Shown one piece after another: positions 35,850 to 45,240 of a stretch of DNA of 64,000 nt; positions within the stretch are counted from its first letter, which is position 1, and each line of letters opens with the position of its first letter. The stretch is from Lysinibacillus_B sp042920265. Lineage in GTDB: Bacteria; Bacillota; Bacilli; Bacillales_A; Planococcaceae. Where the stretch lies: positions 1 to 64,000 of the forward strand of contig NZ_JBDQZI010000015.1 of NCBI RefSeq assembly GCF_042920265.1, written 5' to 3'. Both the position numbers and the translations under genes were made by a program. Under the pieces are notes generated by a model, which saw only the letters and a list, made by a program, of their open reading frames with translations, had not been told where the DNA came from and did no database searches.

Positions 35850-36899
35850 ATGGATTTATCATTTAATTATAATTTTCCAGCTCTACGTGGCCGACAAGCA
35901 AATAAAGAATATTTCGTAGTCATGTGTCCATTAAGGCTCATTCCTAAGATTTTCTTATTTGATGAAGAAGAGATTCCAGCTGCGTTTCGTGCACAGCGAA
36001 TTTTAAATCGTGCTCGGATTCCTGAGTTAACAAATTATATTTTAGATAACACTGAAGACTATGTTTTTTCTTCCATCACAGCATCAATTGATGGAGAAAT
36101 TTTATTTGAGCCTTTAAGCTCAATGAAGGCTGCTCAGGACCTCGGTATGCTAAAAATATCGATGGATGCTAAGTTTTTGATCAATGATGGTCAGCATAGA
36201 CGTGCTGCTATAGAAGAAGCATTAAAAATCTCACCCGAATTAGGTGACGAAACTATTTCTGTTGTTTTCTTTCATGACACAGGATTGAATCGTTCTCAGC
36301 AAATGTTTTCAGATTTAAATCTTCACTCGATTAATACAACATCTTCCATCGGTATTCTTTACGACCACCGAGATCCTCTCGCTTTAGCTACGAAAGAAGT
36401 TGTTAACAGTATAGATTTTTTAAGTCGCTATACAGATAATGAACGCGTTTCCCTCTCTAAAAATTCGCCAAAGGTACTTGCACTCAATTTCATCTATAAC
36501 ACGAACAAACGCTTGATTTGTAAAAGTAAAGGAAATGATATAAGTGTAGAAGAACGACGCTTCCTACTAGCTTTTTGGGAAACAGTTACCGAATCGATTA
36601 CAGAATGGCAAGAGGTACTTCATAAACGTCTGTCTCCTCGTGATTTAAGAGGTCATTATATCGTAGGACACTCAGTGTTTATCGAAGCTGTTGGAGAGGT
36701 AGGGAAATCTTTAAAAGAAGAATATGCAAGCACATGGCCAGATGAATTAAAAAAATTGCGTTATATTGATTGGAGTCGTACGAATACGAAAGATTGGCTT
36801 GGAAGAACATTTTCAGATAATGGACGCATACAAAAAACGAACCAAAACATTGCACTCACTGCCGAACGAATAAAAGAATTGATTAAACAGCACCCTTAA
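35850..36899 (+). CDS. dndB: DndB, regulator of DNA phosphorothioation
   Basis: About 349 residues with the DGQHR motif (NDGQHRRAA, near residue 115) and FSDLNLHS that define the DndB/DGQHR family. DndB binds DNA and acts as transcriptional regulator, setting modification frequency. First gene of the plus-strand modification operon. The ATG at 35850 is seven bases after GGAGG; an upstream TTG at 35844 is too close to it. Confidence 0.9.
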   Translation: MDLSFNYNFPALRGRQANKEYFVVMCPLRLIPKIFLFDEEEIPAAFRAQRILNRARIPELTNYILDNTEDYVFSSITASIDGEILFEPLSSMKAAQDLGMLKISMDAKFLINDGQHRRAAIEEALKISPELGDETISVVFFHDTGLNRSQQMFSDLNLHSINTTSSIGILYDHRDPLALATKEVVNSIDFLSRYTDNERVSLSKNSPKVLALNFIYNTNKRLICKSKGNDISVEERRFLLAFWETVTESITEWQEVLHKRLSPRDLRGHYIVGHSVFIEAVGEVGKSLKEEYASTWPDELKKLRYIDWSRTNTKDWLGRTFSDNGRIQKTNQNIALTAERIKELIKQHP

Positions 36900-36925
36900 C
36901 AGCTGTTAAAAAGGAGTCACTCACT

Positions 36926-38524
36926 ATGAGTACAGGACTTATTTCAGACTTATTTTCAAATGAACAGTCACTTGTAGATTTAGCAAAAGAGCAAATTAAA
37001 TTAGCATACAAAGAAGATGATCGCCCTTGGGTTGTCGGTTATAGTGGTGGTAAAGATTCAACAGTTGTTGTCCAGCTTGTATTTGAAGCTTTAGCAGAAA
37101 TGGACTCGATGGACTTAACAAAAAAAGTTTACGTCATTTCTTCTGATACATTAATTGAAACACCGTTAATCATCAACTCGATTAATAGGACATTAACACG
37201 TATTCAGGATGCTGCACTCAAAATGGGACTTCCTATTGAAACACATAAAGTAAAGCCTGAGCCTAAAAACTCATTTTGGGTTAACCTAATTGGTCGTGGC
37301 TATCCTTCACCAAACCAAACATTCCGCTGGTGTACAGATCGTTTAAAAATTGAACCAGCGAACTCGTTTGTCATGAATAAAGTATCAACGTTTGGAGAGG
37401 TTGTTATGGTACTAGGTGTGCGTGAAGATGAGAGTGTATCCCGCGGCAACAGTATTCGCAATCATTCTATTGAAGGTAAGCTTTTTATGCGTCATTCTAC
37501 GTTACCAAACGCTTACGTCTACGCACCAATTCGCAGCTTTACTTTAGATGATGTATGGAATTACTTATTAAATGCTCCTTCTCCATGGGGTGATGACAAC
37601 TATGAGCTACACCGTCTGTATCAGGATTCGAGCAGCGGTGAATGTCCTTTAGTTATCGACAAAAATATCAAAGAAAGTGCCGGCTCATGTGGTAACAGTC
37701 GTTTCGGCTGTTGGGTTTGTACAGTTGTAACAGAAGATAAAGCGTTAACAGGCTTTATTCAAAGCGGTCATGATTGGATGAAACCACTGCTTGATTTCCG
37801 TAACTGGCTAACAACGATTCGCGATGATCGTACAAAGCGTATGAAATACCGTATGAACGGTCAAATTTACTTCCGTGATGTTAAAATTGTAGAAGAAGAC
37901 AACATACGTTGGCTTATTATCCCTAAAAAATCAGGTCGTGCTGCATCTCGAGAATATTTAGAAGATTATACGATTATTGAAAAAAATGAGTTACAGGATT
38001 ATATCCAAAAAAACAACATCGACTTAAGTGCAGCCGAAGACCAAAAAGTATTAATTCGTTACGAAGAAGAAACGCTTGATGGTGAAATTGTTGAAAAACA
38101 CGCGCAGCTCGGCTTAGGTCCGTATACAATGGAAACACGTCGTGAAATTTTACAACGTTTATTAGCTGTGCAACGTACAATTGTCCATCCTGAGGACCCT
38201 TCATATGAGCTAATCTCTGTCGATGAGCTAAAAGAAATCCGTCGTGTTTGGCTAAAGCAAGGTGAGTGGGAAGATTACGTCCCAATGATTTACGAAAAAG
38301 TATATGCAAATCAAAAAACGATCGATTGGGAAAAAGACGATCGTCCACTATTAACATATGAACAAATGAATCAGCTTGAAATGCTTTGCCAAGAATTCAA
38401 TGTAGATGTCAAGGTCATGCGTAAGCTCATCAATGCGGAAAAAGAGTTTGCCGGCTACAAAGTTCGACGTGGATTAAATGATGAAATAGGGAAGATTTTA
38501 AGACAAGATTACTTACACCTATAG
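36926..38524 (+). CDS. dndC: DndC, phosphorothioation ATP pyrophosphatase / sulfurtransferase
   Basis: 532 residues, PAPS-reductase-like fold. The PP-loop SGGKDS is at residues 40-45. Cysteines 240, 255, 262 and 265 (and Cys136) supply the [4Fe-4S] cluster ligands expected in DndC. The enzyme adenylates the DNA backbone position that receives sulfur from the cysteine desulfurase. It follows dndB by 26 bases with its own AAGGAG site. Confidence 0.95.
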   Translation: MSTGLISDLFSNEQSLVDLAKEQIKLAYKEDDRPWVVGYSGGKDSTVVVQLVFEALAEMDSMDLTKKVYVISSDTLIETPLIINSINRTLTRIQDAALKMGLPIETHKVKPEPKNSFWVNLIGRGYPSPNQTFRWCTDRLKIEPANSFVMNKVSTFGEVVMVLGVREDESVSRGNSIRNHSIEGKLFMRHSTLPNAYVYAPIRSFTLDDVWNYLLNAPSPWGDDNYELHRLYQDSSSGECPLVIDKNIKESAGSCGNSRFGCWVCTVVTEDKALTGFIQSGHDWMKPLLDFRNWLTTIRDDRTKRMKYRMNGQIYFRDVKIVEEDNIRWLIIPKKSGRAASREYLEDYTIIEKNELQDYIQKNNIDLSAAEDQKVLIRYEEETLDGEIVEKHAQLGLGPYTMETRREILQRLLAVQRTIVHPEDPSYELISVDELKEIRRVWLKQGEWEDYVPMIYEKVYANQKTIDWEKDDRPLLTYEQMNQLEMLCQEFNVDVKVMRKLINAEKEFAGYKVRRGLNDEIGKILRQDYLHL

Positions 38525-38537
38525 AAGAGGTTTTATT

Positions 38538-40505
38538 ATGTATTTGAAAAATATAGCACTCGTAAATATCGGTGCATACAAAGGCTACAATTTCTTTAAT
38601 TTCGAAACAGAACCTAACAAAAATGTATTATTGATCGGTGGTGAAAACGGCGCTGGTAAGACGACATTACTAAATGCGATTAAACTCGGTTTGTTTGGTG
38701 CTTACGGTTTTGGCTATAAGACTGAAAACAATGAATACTTTAAGCACGTCAGCAGTGTTTTAAACAAACAAGCAAAACGTGAAAAGCTAAACGACTTTAA
38801 CGTGACGATTCAATTTTCAGTGGTAGACAACTTAGAAATATTCAATTATGAGCTAAAGCGTGAGTGGACATATTCTAATGAGCAAATTAAAGAAACATAT
38901 TATTTAATAGAAAACGGTCATTTTTTAGATGAGCAGCAAAAAATGCTCTTCAATGCCAAGCTCAAAGACTTTATGCCACCACAGCTACTCGATTTCTGCT
39001 TATTTGATGGGGAAGAAATTGCACAAATCGTTACGCAAAATAAGCTCTCTTCTTACATTAAAAAACTTTCAAAAGTAGTCTTCAACTTAGATTTATTTGA
39101 AAAGCTAGAAGCTGACCTTGAAAACTATTCAAAGCAGCACGTCGATTCTGATAAGCTAAACACAATTGAACATGATTTATATAAAGCGAACACACGTGAA
39201 AAAGATTTACGTACCCAAATCGCCACTACAATACGTGCTATTGAATATAAATCTACTGAACTGAAGCAAATGTCCGAGGAATATTTAACAGTAAAGGATA
39301 CATTTGAAAAATACGGTGGTCTACGCAAGCAAGAACGTGAAGAATTATTATTACAGATCAATCAAATCGAAACAGATCGTAAACATCGTTCAGAGCAAAT
39401 TAAACAATTTGTTAGCTCATATCTGCCTTTTTTCCTTGCACAAAACTTAGTGCAGCGTACACGCGAACAGCTAAAAAATGAAGAATCTTTACAACTTTCA
39501 AAGCAGCTAGAGGAAAAGCTCTCAACAGATATTTTACAATCACTGCTGCTGCAATTGAACATCGAAGGCTCTACAGTACAAGCAGAGCAAATGAAAGAGC
39601 AGCTAGTGAATCTTGTAAAACCAGCAGAGCAAAGTGAAATCATTCACGGTGCATCGTTTGCTGAATCTTTTAAAGTAGAGCAAGCTTACAATATTACTCA
39701 ACAAGATTTACCTGCAAAATATTTAAACTTGTTAAACCAAAATGCTATGGATTTAGCTATATCAAAGCAGCTACGTGACAAAGTAAAAATCCATGATACA
39801 ACGGATGAATTTGGACAAATTATCAAGGAAATGGATTGCTATAACGCAAACATTCTACAACTTACACAAGCTCTAGAAGCGGAGCAAAATACACTAGCCG
39901 AGTTAAAGCAGGAATTAATAGCATTGCTAGAGCAAATTGAAAAAATCAAATTGCAATTACGCAACTACGAAAAAACATCTGGCTCATTCCTAGAAGCTCA
40001 AAAAATTATCGCGTTAAGCCGTAAATATCAGGATATACAAATTACACAACGCTTGCAAGATATACAAATTCAAGCAACAACAAACCTAAAAAAGATGCTG
40101 CATAAACATGATTATGTTTCACTCATCAAAATTAATCCAGACGATTATGAAGTAACGTTAATCGATGCTCATAAAAATGAAATTGAAAAACGTACATTGT
40201 CAGCTGGTGAAAAGCAAATTTTACTCATCTCGATTATTTGGGCAATTTTCGATTGCTCAGGTCGCCAGGTACCATTCATTTTCGATACCCTACTAGGACG
40301 ACTTGATAAAACACATAAATCCGCTGTTTTAAAAACATTTATTCCGAACTTTGGTAAGCAAACTATCATTCTATCAACAGATAGTGAGATTGACCAAGCA
40401 CATTACAAAATTTTAGAGCCAGCCATTGCACGTGAATATACACTTGAATTCAATTCAATCCAGCAACAAACAAGCATTAAGAAAGACTATTTCAAATTTA
40501 GCTAG
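38538..40505 (+). CDS. dndD: DndD, SMC-like ATPase of phosphorothioation
   Basis: 655 residues, an SMC/Rad50-like layout: Walker A GGENGAGKTT at about 34-43, two long coiled coils (about 190-300 and 415-510), the ABC signature LSAGEKQ near 554 and Walker B FIFDTLL near 578. DndD hydrolyses ATP and is thought to open or bend DNA for sulfur insertion. Fourteen bases after dndC and twelve before dndE. Confidence 0.95.
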   Translation: MYLKNIALVNIGAYKGYNFFNFETEPNKNVLLIGGENGAGKTTLLNAIKLGLFGAYGFGYKTENNEYFKHVSSVLNKQAKREKLNDFNVTIQFSVVDNLEIFNYELKREWTYSNEQIKETYYLIENGHFLDEQQKMLFNAKLKDFMPPQLLDFCLFDGEEIAQIVTQNKLSSYIKKLSKVVFNLDLFEKLEADLENYSKQHVDSDKLNTIEHDLYKANTREKDLRTQIATTIRAIEYKSTELKQMSEEYLTVKDTFEKYGGLRKQEREELLLQINQIETDRKHRSEQIKQFVSSYLPFFLAQNLVQRTREQLKNEESLQLSKQLEEKLSTDILQSLLLQLNIEGSTVQAEQMKEQLVNLVKPAEQSEIIHGASFAESFKVEQAYNITQQDLPAKYLNLLNQNAMDLAISKQLRDKVKIHDTTDEFGQIIKEMDCYNANILQLTQALEAEQNTLAELKQELIALLEQIEKIKLQLRNYEKTSGSFLEAQKIIALSRKYQDIQITQRLQDIQIQATTNLKKMLHKHDYVSLIKINPDDYEVTLIDAHKNEIEKRTLSAGEKQILLISIIWAIFDCSGRQVPFIFDTLLGRLDKTHKSAVLKTFIPNFGKQTIILSTDSEIDQAHYKILEPAIAREYTLEFNSIQQQTSIKKDYFKFS

Positions 40506-40516
40506 GAGTGACAACT

Positions 40517-40891
40517 ATGAACTTTCGTCTCAAAACATCTAAACAAACAGGTGAAACCTTAAAGTCCCTCCAAAACTCTACTGGATTAACATGGAATATT
40601 TTATGTCGAATCGGTGTGGCATTATCGTTAAATGACTCTACACAGCCTGGCCCCGTACCAGATACAGCCGGCGTAGAAATTCATCGCAATACAATGACAG
40701 GTGAGCATGATTATGTCTATAAAGCATTGATTCGTCAGCATGCAGGTTATCACGTACCAGAGAAAGATTATTTCCCTGAGCTCTTTAATCGTCATGTAGA
40801 ACGTGGCATTCAAATTTTAGAAGGTGAATACAAATTAGCAGGTAACTACGAAAACTTTTTAACTAACCTATTCAAATACGAAAACGGGTGA
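40517..40891 (+). CDS. dndE: DndE, DNA-binding component of phosphorothioation
   Basis: About 124 residues, the size of DndE, a helical protein (NFRLKTSKQTGETL, WNILCRIGVAL) that binds nicked DNA and assembles with DndC and DndD. The longest frame opens with GTG at 40508, but AGGAG overlaps it; the ATG at 40517 has the right spacing. It overlaps the desulfurase frame only if that gene starts at GTG 40888. Confidence 0.9.
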   Translation: MNFRLKTSKQTGETLKSLQNSTGLTWNILCRIGVALSLNDSTQPGPVPDTAGVEIHRNTMTGEHDYVYKALIRQHAGYHVPEKDYFPELFNRHVERGIQILEGEYKLAGNYENFLTNLFKYENG

Positions 40892-40896
40892 TCACT

Positions 40897-42015
40897 TTGT
40901 TATATTTAGATAATTCAGCGACTACACAAATTCATCCAGAAGTGAAAGAAGCAATGCTCCCTTTTCTTCTGGAGCAGTTCGGCAACCCTTCAAGTAAATA
41001 CTATGAGCCTGCTACATACGCTAAAAATGCTGTAAATGAAGCCCGTCAAAACATTGCAAAGCTTTTAGGGTGTAAAACTGATGAAGTGCTTTTCACAAGC
41101 GGCTCAACCGAGAGTAATAATTTTGTTATTAAAGGCATTGCAGATCGACGTAAAAATGATGGTAAACACATCATCACAACAGCTACGGAGCATCCATCCG
41201 TTTTGGAAGTTTGTAAATACCTTGAAACGATTGGCTTTGAATTAAACATTTTACCTGTGGATAAATACGGACGTGTGAGCCCTGCACAAGTGGCAGCTGC
41301 TATTCGTCCTGAGACGATTTTAGTAACGATTCAATGGGGGAACAACGAATTAGGTACACTCAATCCGATTGAGGAAATTGCGGACATTTGCTTACAGCAC
41401 AAAGTCTTTTTCCATTCTGATGCTACACAAATCGTTGGAAAAGTAGCCTTCTCGCTTGAAGACATACCAGGCCTGCAATCTATTTCGATTTCAGCTCATA
41501 AATATTTCGGTCCTAAAGGCGTTGGTATAACGTTCTTACGTCAGGATCAGTACAATTTGTATCCATCCATTACTCCCCTTTTACATGGTGGCGGACAAGA
41601 GCACGGTCTTAGAAGTGGTACATTAGCTGTTCACAACATCGTCGGCATGGGCGTTGCGAGTAAAATTGCACATGCTAAATTAGCTCAAAATATTCAACAA
41701 CTACAGGAGCTAGAAGCTTATTTAATCGAGCTGTTAGTAGCGAAATTTGGTCAAAATATTAAGTTCAATCAACCAAAGGAAAATAAAATTCCTGGTATTG
41801 TAAGTGTGCAGTTTATCAGTTTAAATAATGAAATCCTTGTGAAAAAGCTAGCACCGATTATGGCCGTTTCAACTGGCTCTGCATGCAGCTCTGCTAAGCC
41901 GTCCCATGTACTAACAGCCATCGGATTAGATTTAAATGAAGTACGTCAAACGATTCGATTCTCCCTCTCTCCTTATATTTCAAAGGACGATTTGAATATT
42001 TTCAAACAACTTTAA
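40897..42015 (+). CDS. dndA: DndA-like (IscS/NifS family) cysteine desulfurase
   Basis: About 372 residues. The PLP lysine lies in SISAHKYFGPKG, the catalytic cysteine in STGSACSSAK, and the N-terminus LYLDNSATT is the family hallmark. It mobilises sulfur from cysteine for DndC. In many hosts the chromosomal IscS is used; here the enzyme is the last gene of the modification operon. The TTG at 40897 follows GGGTGA and gives the typical N-terminus; GTG at 40888 is the alternative. A strong terminator follows. Confidence 0.9.
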   Translation: MLYLDNSATTQIHPEVKEAMLPFLLEQFGNPSSKYYEPATYAKNAVNEARQNIAKLLGCKTDEVLFTSGSTESNNFVIKGIADRRKNDGKHIITTATEHPSVLEVCKYLETIGFELNILPVDKYGRVSPAQVAAAIRPETILVTIQWGNNELGTLNPIEEIADICLQHKVFFHSDATQIVGKVAFSLEDIPGLQSISISAHKYFGPKGVGITFLRQDQYNLYPSITPLLHGGGQEHGLRSGTLAVHNIVGMGVASKIAHAKLAQNIQQLQELEAYLIELLVAKFGQNIKFNQPKENKIPGIVSVQFISLNNEILVKKLAPIMAVSTGSACSSAKPSHVLTAIGLDLNEVRQTIRFSLSPYISKDDLNIFKQL

Positions 42016-42020
42016 ATGAT

Positions 42021-42053
42021 AAAGCTAGTCTGTTTTCAACAGACTAGCTTTTT
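42021..42053 (+). terminator. Terminator of the dnd modification operon
   Basis: AAGCTAGTCTGTT-TTC-AACAGACTAGCTT followed by TTTG. It separates the desulfurase from the HNH gene, which would need read-through or a promoter in the short spacer. Confidence 0.85.
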
Positions 42054-42086
42054 GTTGTATAATTTTTTAAAAATGGAGGTGAGAAA

Positions 42087-43070
42087 ATGAGCTGGGACTT
42101 AAAAGTAGCGGAAATACAAAAGCCATATCTGACGGACAAAGACATTTGGCAGTCTGTTCATCGTTTTTATTATCATGGGAAAACAACAACTACATATAAA
42201 TATGGATTTTTAAAGGCTCTTTTAGAAAGCGTTCCCTCTGCAAATGAACAATTCGAAATTTCGTTTGATCATTTATTTTACTCGTTTACCAAAATTTATT
42301 GGAATCTCGTAATCCATAACAATCTTTGTCAATCTAACTCACAAAAAGCCCCTTCTAGCGTTCAAAAGGTGCTCGAAGCATTTGCCGCTACTCATGCTAT
42401 TCCTAGAGAATGGAGCTTTGACCAACTTCCTGCTAGCCAGCAACTTCAACTCATAGCAGCTGTAAAAAAAGTCGGCAAGAAGTATGTTATTGGCGCAACG
42501 TATAGTGATTTCAATGGTGAAATTTATTCCTTTGATTTGAAAAAGGAATACCTGCAATTGCACCCGACCTACTATAGGTTCTTCCAAACACATAAAAGAA
42601 TGTTAACCAACATTACCAACTACCAGCTTGCCCTGTTTTTAGAAAAATTCAATGAGGCTGAAAAGGTATCGAAGCTGTTAACAAGAGTAGAAGTCGTCAC
42701 ACAAAGAAAATCATTGCTACAGTTTTCACAGCTACTACAAAAAGCAGGCATTGAGCATTGCTTCTATTGCCATAAAAAAATAAGTAAATCGAGTCACGTC
42801 GACCATTTCATCCCTTGGAGTTACATTCAAAGCGACCATCTTTGGAATTTCGTGCTATCTTGCTCTACCTGCAACACAAGGAAAAACAATAAGCTTGCAG
42901 CTGAAAACTTTTTACAACAGCTCATCACACGCAACAATCAATGGATTAAAGAAGAACGTTATTTACTACAATTCGAAAACTACACTGAAAAAAAGTTAAC
43001 GGAGTTTTATCAGTACTCACAGTTAAATGGATTCATTCATGATTGGAAACCTAGCCAATTAAGAGAATAG
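42087..43070 (+). CDS. HNH endonuclease associated with the dnd island
   Basis: 327 residues. The C-terminal third holds a complete HNH motif: CFYCHKK (about 222-228), VDHFIPW, and LSCSTCNTRKNNK, with two CxxC zinc pairs, the His in DHF and Asn in the third element. The N-terminal 200 residues are helical and of unknown fold, possibly a specificity domain. HNH genes next to dnd clusters may cut marked or unmarked DNA; here the gene sits after a terminator, suggesting separate control. AAATGGAGGTGAG precedes the ATG. Confidence 0.8.
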   Translation: MSWDLKVAEIQKPYLTDKDIWQSVHRFYYHGKTTTTYKYGFLKALLESVPSANEQFEISFDHLFYSFTKIYWNLVIHNNLCQSNSQKAPSSVQKVLEAFAATHAIPREWSFDQLPASQQLQLIAAVKKVGKKYVIGATYSDFNGEIYSFDLKKEYLQLHPTYYRFFQTHKRMLTNITNYQLALFLEKFNEAEKVSKLLTRVEVVTQRKSLLQFSQLLQKAGIEHCFYCHKKISKSSHVDHFIPWSYIQSDHLWNFVLSCSTCNTRKNNKLAAENFLQQLITRNNQWIKEERYLLQFENYTEKKLTEFYQYSQLNGFIHDWKPSQLRE

Positions 43071-43095
43071 TTGTTAATCAACCAATTGGTCTCTC

Positions 43096-44004
43096 TTACA
43101 AATATTCCTCAACATCCGCATTATCAACCTCTAAATAATGCTGTGTAATGGTTTGAAGCGACTTATGCCCCGATTGCTTTGCGATTGTGGCTAAGTCTGC
43201 TTTTTTTCTATGCATGTGCGTAATTTGTGTTTTGCGTAACGTATAAGGTGCGAAGCCAAGCCATTCATGAATGAGCCTGTTATAGCTACGTTCCGTAATC
43301 ATACGATTTGTGTAGTTCCCCCAACGATCTGCTGCACCTACAAAGTAATCGTCGCCACTTAGCTGAGAGAACTGGATATACTTTTGCACAGCCTTCACAC
43401 ATTCTAACGTTAAACGCTTTTCCTTCATCTCACCTTGCTTCTTCAACATTACCGATACTGTACGATTTTCTAAATCAAAATCAGATACTTTTATTCGTAC
43501 CATTTCTGAAGGGCGATTGGCCGTAATCAAATTCACAAGACATATTGCACGTTTACGTATGTCAGCTTTATTATTCGTATCGTACTTATTTATAATAGAA
43601 AGAACTTCATCCTGCTTCTCAGCTCGAACACCACGCATCGGCTTTAAACGTAAGTAATCCTCTGTATTGTATAGTTGGCGTATAATTTGAATTCGCTTTT
43701 GCTGCTCAGGTGTCTGCTCTAAATTCAAAACGTCTTTTAAATAATATTGAATGCCTGCTGCACGACGGTTAAATGTTGAATATTTAACGCCCTGCTCTAC
43801 GATTGATTCATGCAGGTACTTCTCCATCGCATCAAAGCTTGGCTCACGATGTTCCATTTCACAAAAACGGAGAAAACGCTCAAAGTCTGGACGATATACT
43901 TCCTTCTTTTGCTCAATTACCTTCTCAATCGTCGCATCTACCTTCAAATTCGTCTGCCAGGTGTTTAAACGAATCACTGAACTTTGATTATTCGTCTTAT
44001 CCAT
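43096..44004 (-). CDS. Tyrosine recombinase (phage integrase family)
   Basis: 302 residues: N-terminal SAM-like core-binding domain (about 15-110) and C-terminal catalytic domain with Arg in NRPSEM, the TLRKTQITH box, SGHKSLQTI and the nucleophile Tyr290 in QHYLEV. It is convergent with the dnd-HNH genes, so it may be the integrase of that island or a plasmid dimer resolution recombinase. No att site could be found by eye. Start ATG has GGAG upstream. Confidence 0.85.
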   Translation of the reverse strand: MDKTNNQSSVIRLNTWQTNLKVDATIEKVIEQKKEVYRPDFERFLRFCEMEHREPSFDAMEKYLHESIVEQGVKYSTFNRRAAGIQYYLKDVLNLEQTPEQQKRIQIIRQLYNTEDYLRLKPMRGVRAEKQDEVLSIINKYDTNNKADIRKRAICLVNLITANRPSEMVRIKVSDFDLENRTVSVMLKKQGEMKEKRLTLECVKAVQKYIQFSQLSGDDYFVGAADRWGNYTNRMITERSYNRLIHEWLGFAPYTLRKTQITHMHRKKADLATIAKQSGHKSLQTITQHYLEVDNADVEEYL

Positions 44005-44457
44005 ATGCTCTCCTCCAATTCACTCAGTCCATTTCTCTTTTGATAAAATTATATTTTTAGAAAAAGAGATAAATATATAAAAGGTAAATTATTTTTATAT
44101 TATTTTATTTTTTGGGATAAAGAGAATTTAATTATTTTCTACTTATATTATTATATTTATTTCTTATTTTATCTTTTTCTATAAAAATAATTAAATAAAA
44201 ATATTTTTATCTATGATTCTATTTTTCTATTAATTAGAGCATTTGTTCTTACTTTTTCATTATACGTTTTACACGTCTAAAAAGGAATCTTTTTTGTCTT
44301 TGAATAACCATTCATTTTTTAATCATAAATAATTTATAATGTTTTATTACTTATTATTTATAATAATTTATTATTAAATGTTTTATAAATACCTATGATT
44401 GTTTTATAATTAGTAATATATAATTAATGATAACTAAAAGTTAAGGACTGATACCTA
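44005..44457. other. Extremely AT-rich intergenic region
   Basis: About 450 bases, nearly all A and T, with short repeats such as TTTTATAA, TTATTATTTATAATAATTTATTATT and variants of the element TTTTTAGAAAAA also present near 1460, 11690 and 26490. No gene. It could be a promoter region for the toxin-antitoxin genes, a silencer-binding stretch, or a DNA-unwinding element. Confidence 0.5.
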
Positions 44458-44739
44458 ATGAATAATGAAATGATTAAAAGTAAAAAAATTAAAGTGTCCG
44501 GACAACGTCATTTAGTGATCCCGAAAGAATACTATGACGCACTTCATATCGGTGAGGAAGTAACGATTGAATTACATGAAGGTCATTTAGTCATTAAACC
44601 GGTCGTCAAAGTAGATGAAGATTTTGCAGAGAACTTATTAGAGGAACTGATTGCAGCTGGGCTAAGTGGCGAGGAACTCGTGGCGAAGTTTAAAGAAGTG
44701 AAGCAAATGGTGTTAAATGGTGAAAAGCCGTATTTGTAA
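44458..44739 (+). CDS. AbrB/SpoVT-domain antitoxin
   Basis: 93 residues. The N-terminal 50 residues are an AbrB/MazE swapped-hairpin domain (KIKVSGQRHLVIPKEYYDAL ... EEVTIELHEGHLVIKP), and the helical tail probably covers the toxin. The next gene, 40 bases on, is a small nuclease-like toxin, so the two form a type II toxin-antitoxin pair. The domain would bind the AT-rich DNA just upstream and repress the pair. Start ATG after AAGGA. Confidence 0.8.
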   Translation: MNNEMIKSKKIKVSGQRHLVIPKEYYDALHIGEEVTIELHEGHLVIKPVVKVDEDFAENLLEELIAAGLSGEELVAKFKEVKQMVLNGEKPYL

Positions 44740-44779
44740 TACTATATAATAGAAGAAACTACTTGTATGAGGTATCAAA

Positions 44780-45187
44780 ATGACCTATCAAATCAATCCA
44801 ACAAGCACCGAAACGCAGATAATTGGACTTGTTCCACAGTGTATTATTGATTATTATTCCCTTAAATGTGCTTCCGCCGAAGTTTATCTACCACCAGGGG
44901 TGCTTAAACATTTAAAAAAGCGTGGTCATTGGGACGATTTTATTAAATATTATGAAGATATCCCTGCGATGATTGCACTTCCTGATTACGTTGGACAAAA
45001 CCCTAAAGAGCCACATACCATTGAAATATATAAAGTAATTGCCGATCATGTCATTCTTCCAATTAAACTAAATGAAGCAGATGGCATGTTCATGAGTTCT
45101 TTCTACATATTAGATAATGGTGCTGATAAAATTGCAAAGCGTTTACGAACTGGGCGTTTACATCCTTATTCTCATTTCAAACCATGA
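44780..45187 (+). CDS. PBECR-type toxin nuclease (Barnase/EndoU/Colicin E5-D/RelE-like)
   Basis: 135 residues. The features LPPGVLKHLKKRGH, ALPDYVGQNPKEPHTIE, VILPIKLN and the C-terminal SSFYILDNGADKIAKRL-RTGRL match the PBECR class of small RNases found in phage and plasmid toxins, where a conserved His and Lys/Arg are catalytic. Paired with the AbrB-domain antitoxin upstream. Identification is from pattern, not search. Start ATG with GAGGT upstream. Confidence 0.65.
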   Translation: MTYQINPTSTETQIIGLVPQCIIDYYSLKCASAEVYLPPGVLKHLKKRGHWDDFIKYYEDIPAMIALPDYVGQNPKEPHTIEIYKVIADHVILPIKLNEADGMFMSSFYILDNGADKIAKRLRTGRLHPYSHFKP

Positions 45188-45205
45188 TCTAATATATACT
45201 AAGTG

Positions 45206-45234
45206 TGTACATTTTAACGATTTTGACGTATAAT
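45206..45234 (+). promoter_or_regulatory. Promoter of the orphan structured RNA
   Basis: TGTACA (45206-45211) and TATAAT (45229-45234) are separated by exactly 17 bases. Transcription would begin near 45241. Confidence 0.65.
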
Positions 45235-45240
45235 ATGATT

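Noticed and set aside
43096..44004. Attachment sites for the tyrosine recombinase
   Set aside because: No direct repeat bounding the dnd island could be recognised by eye; needs comparison with an empty site.
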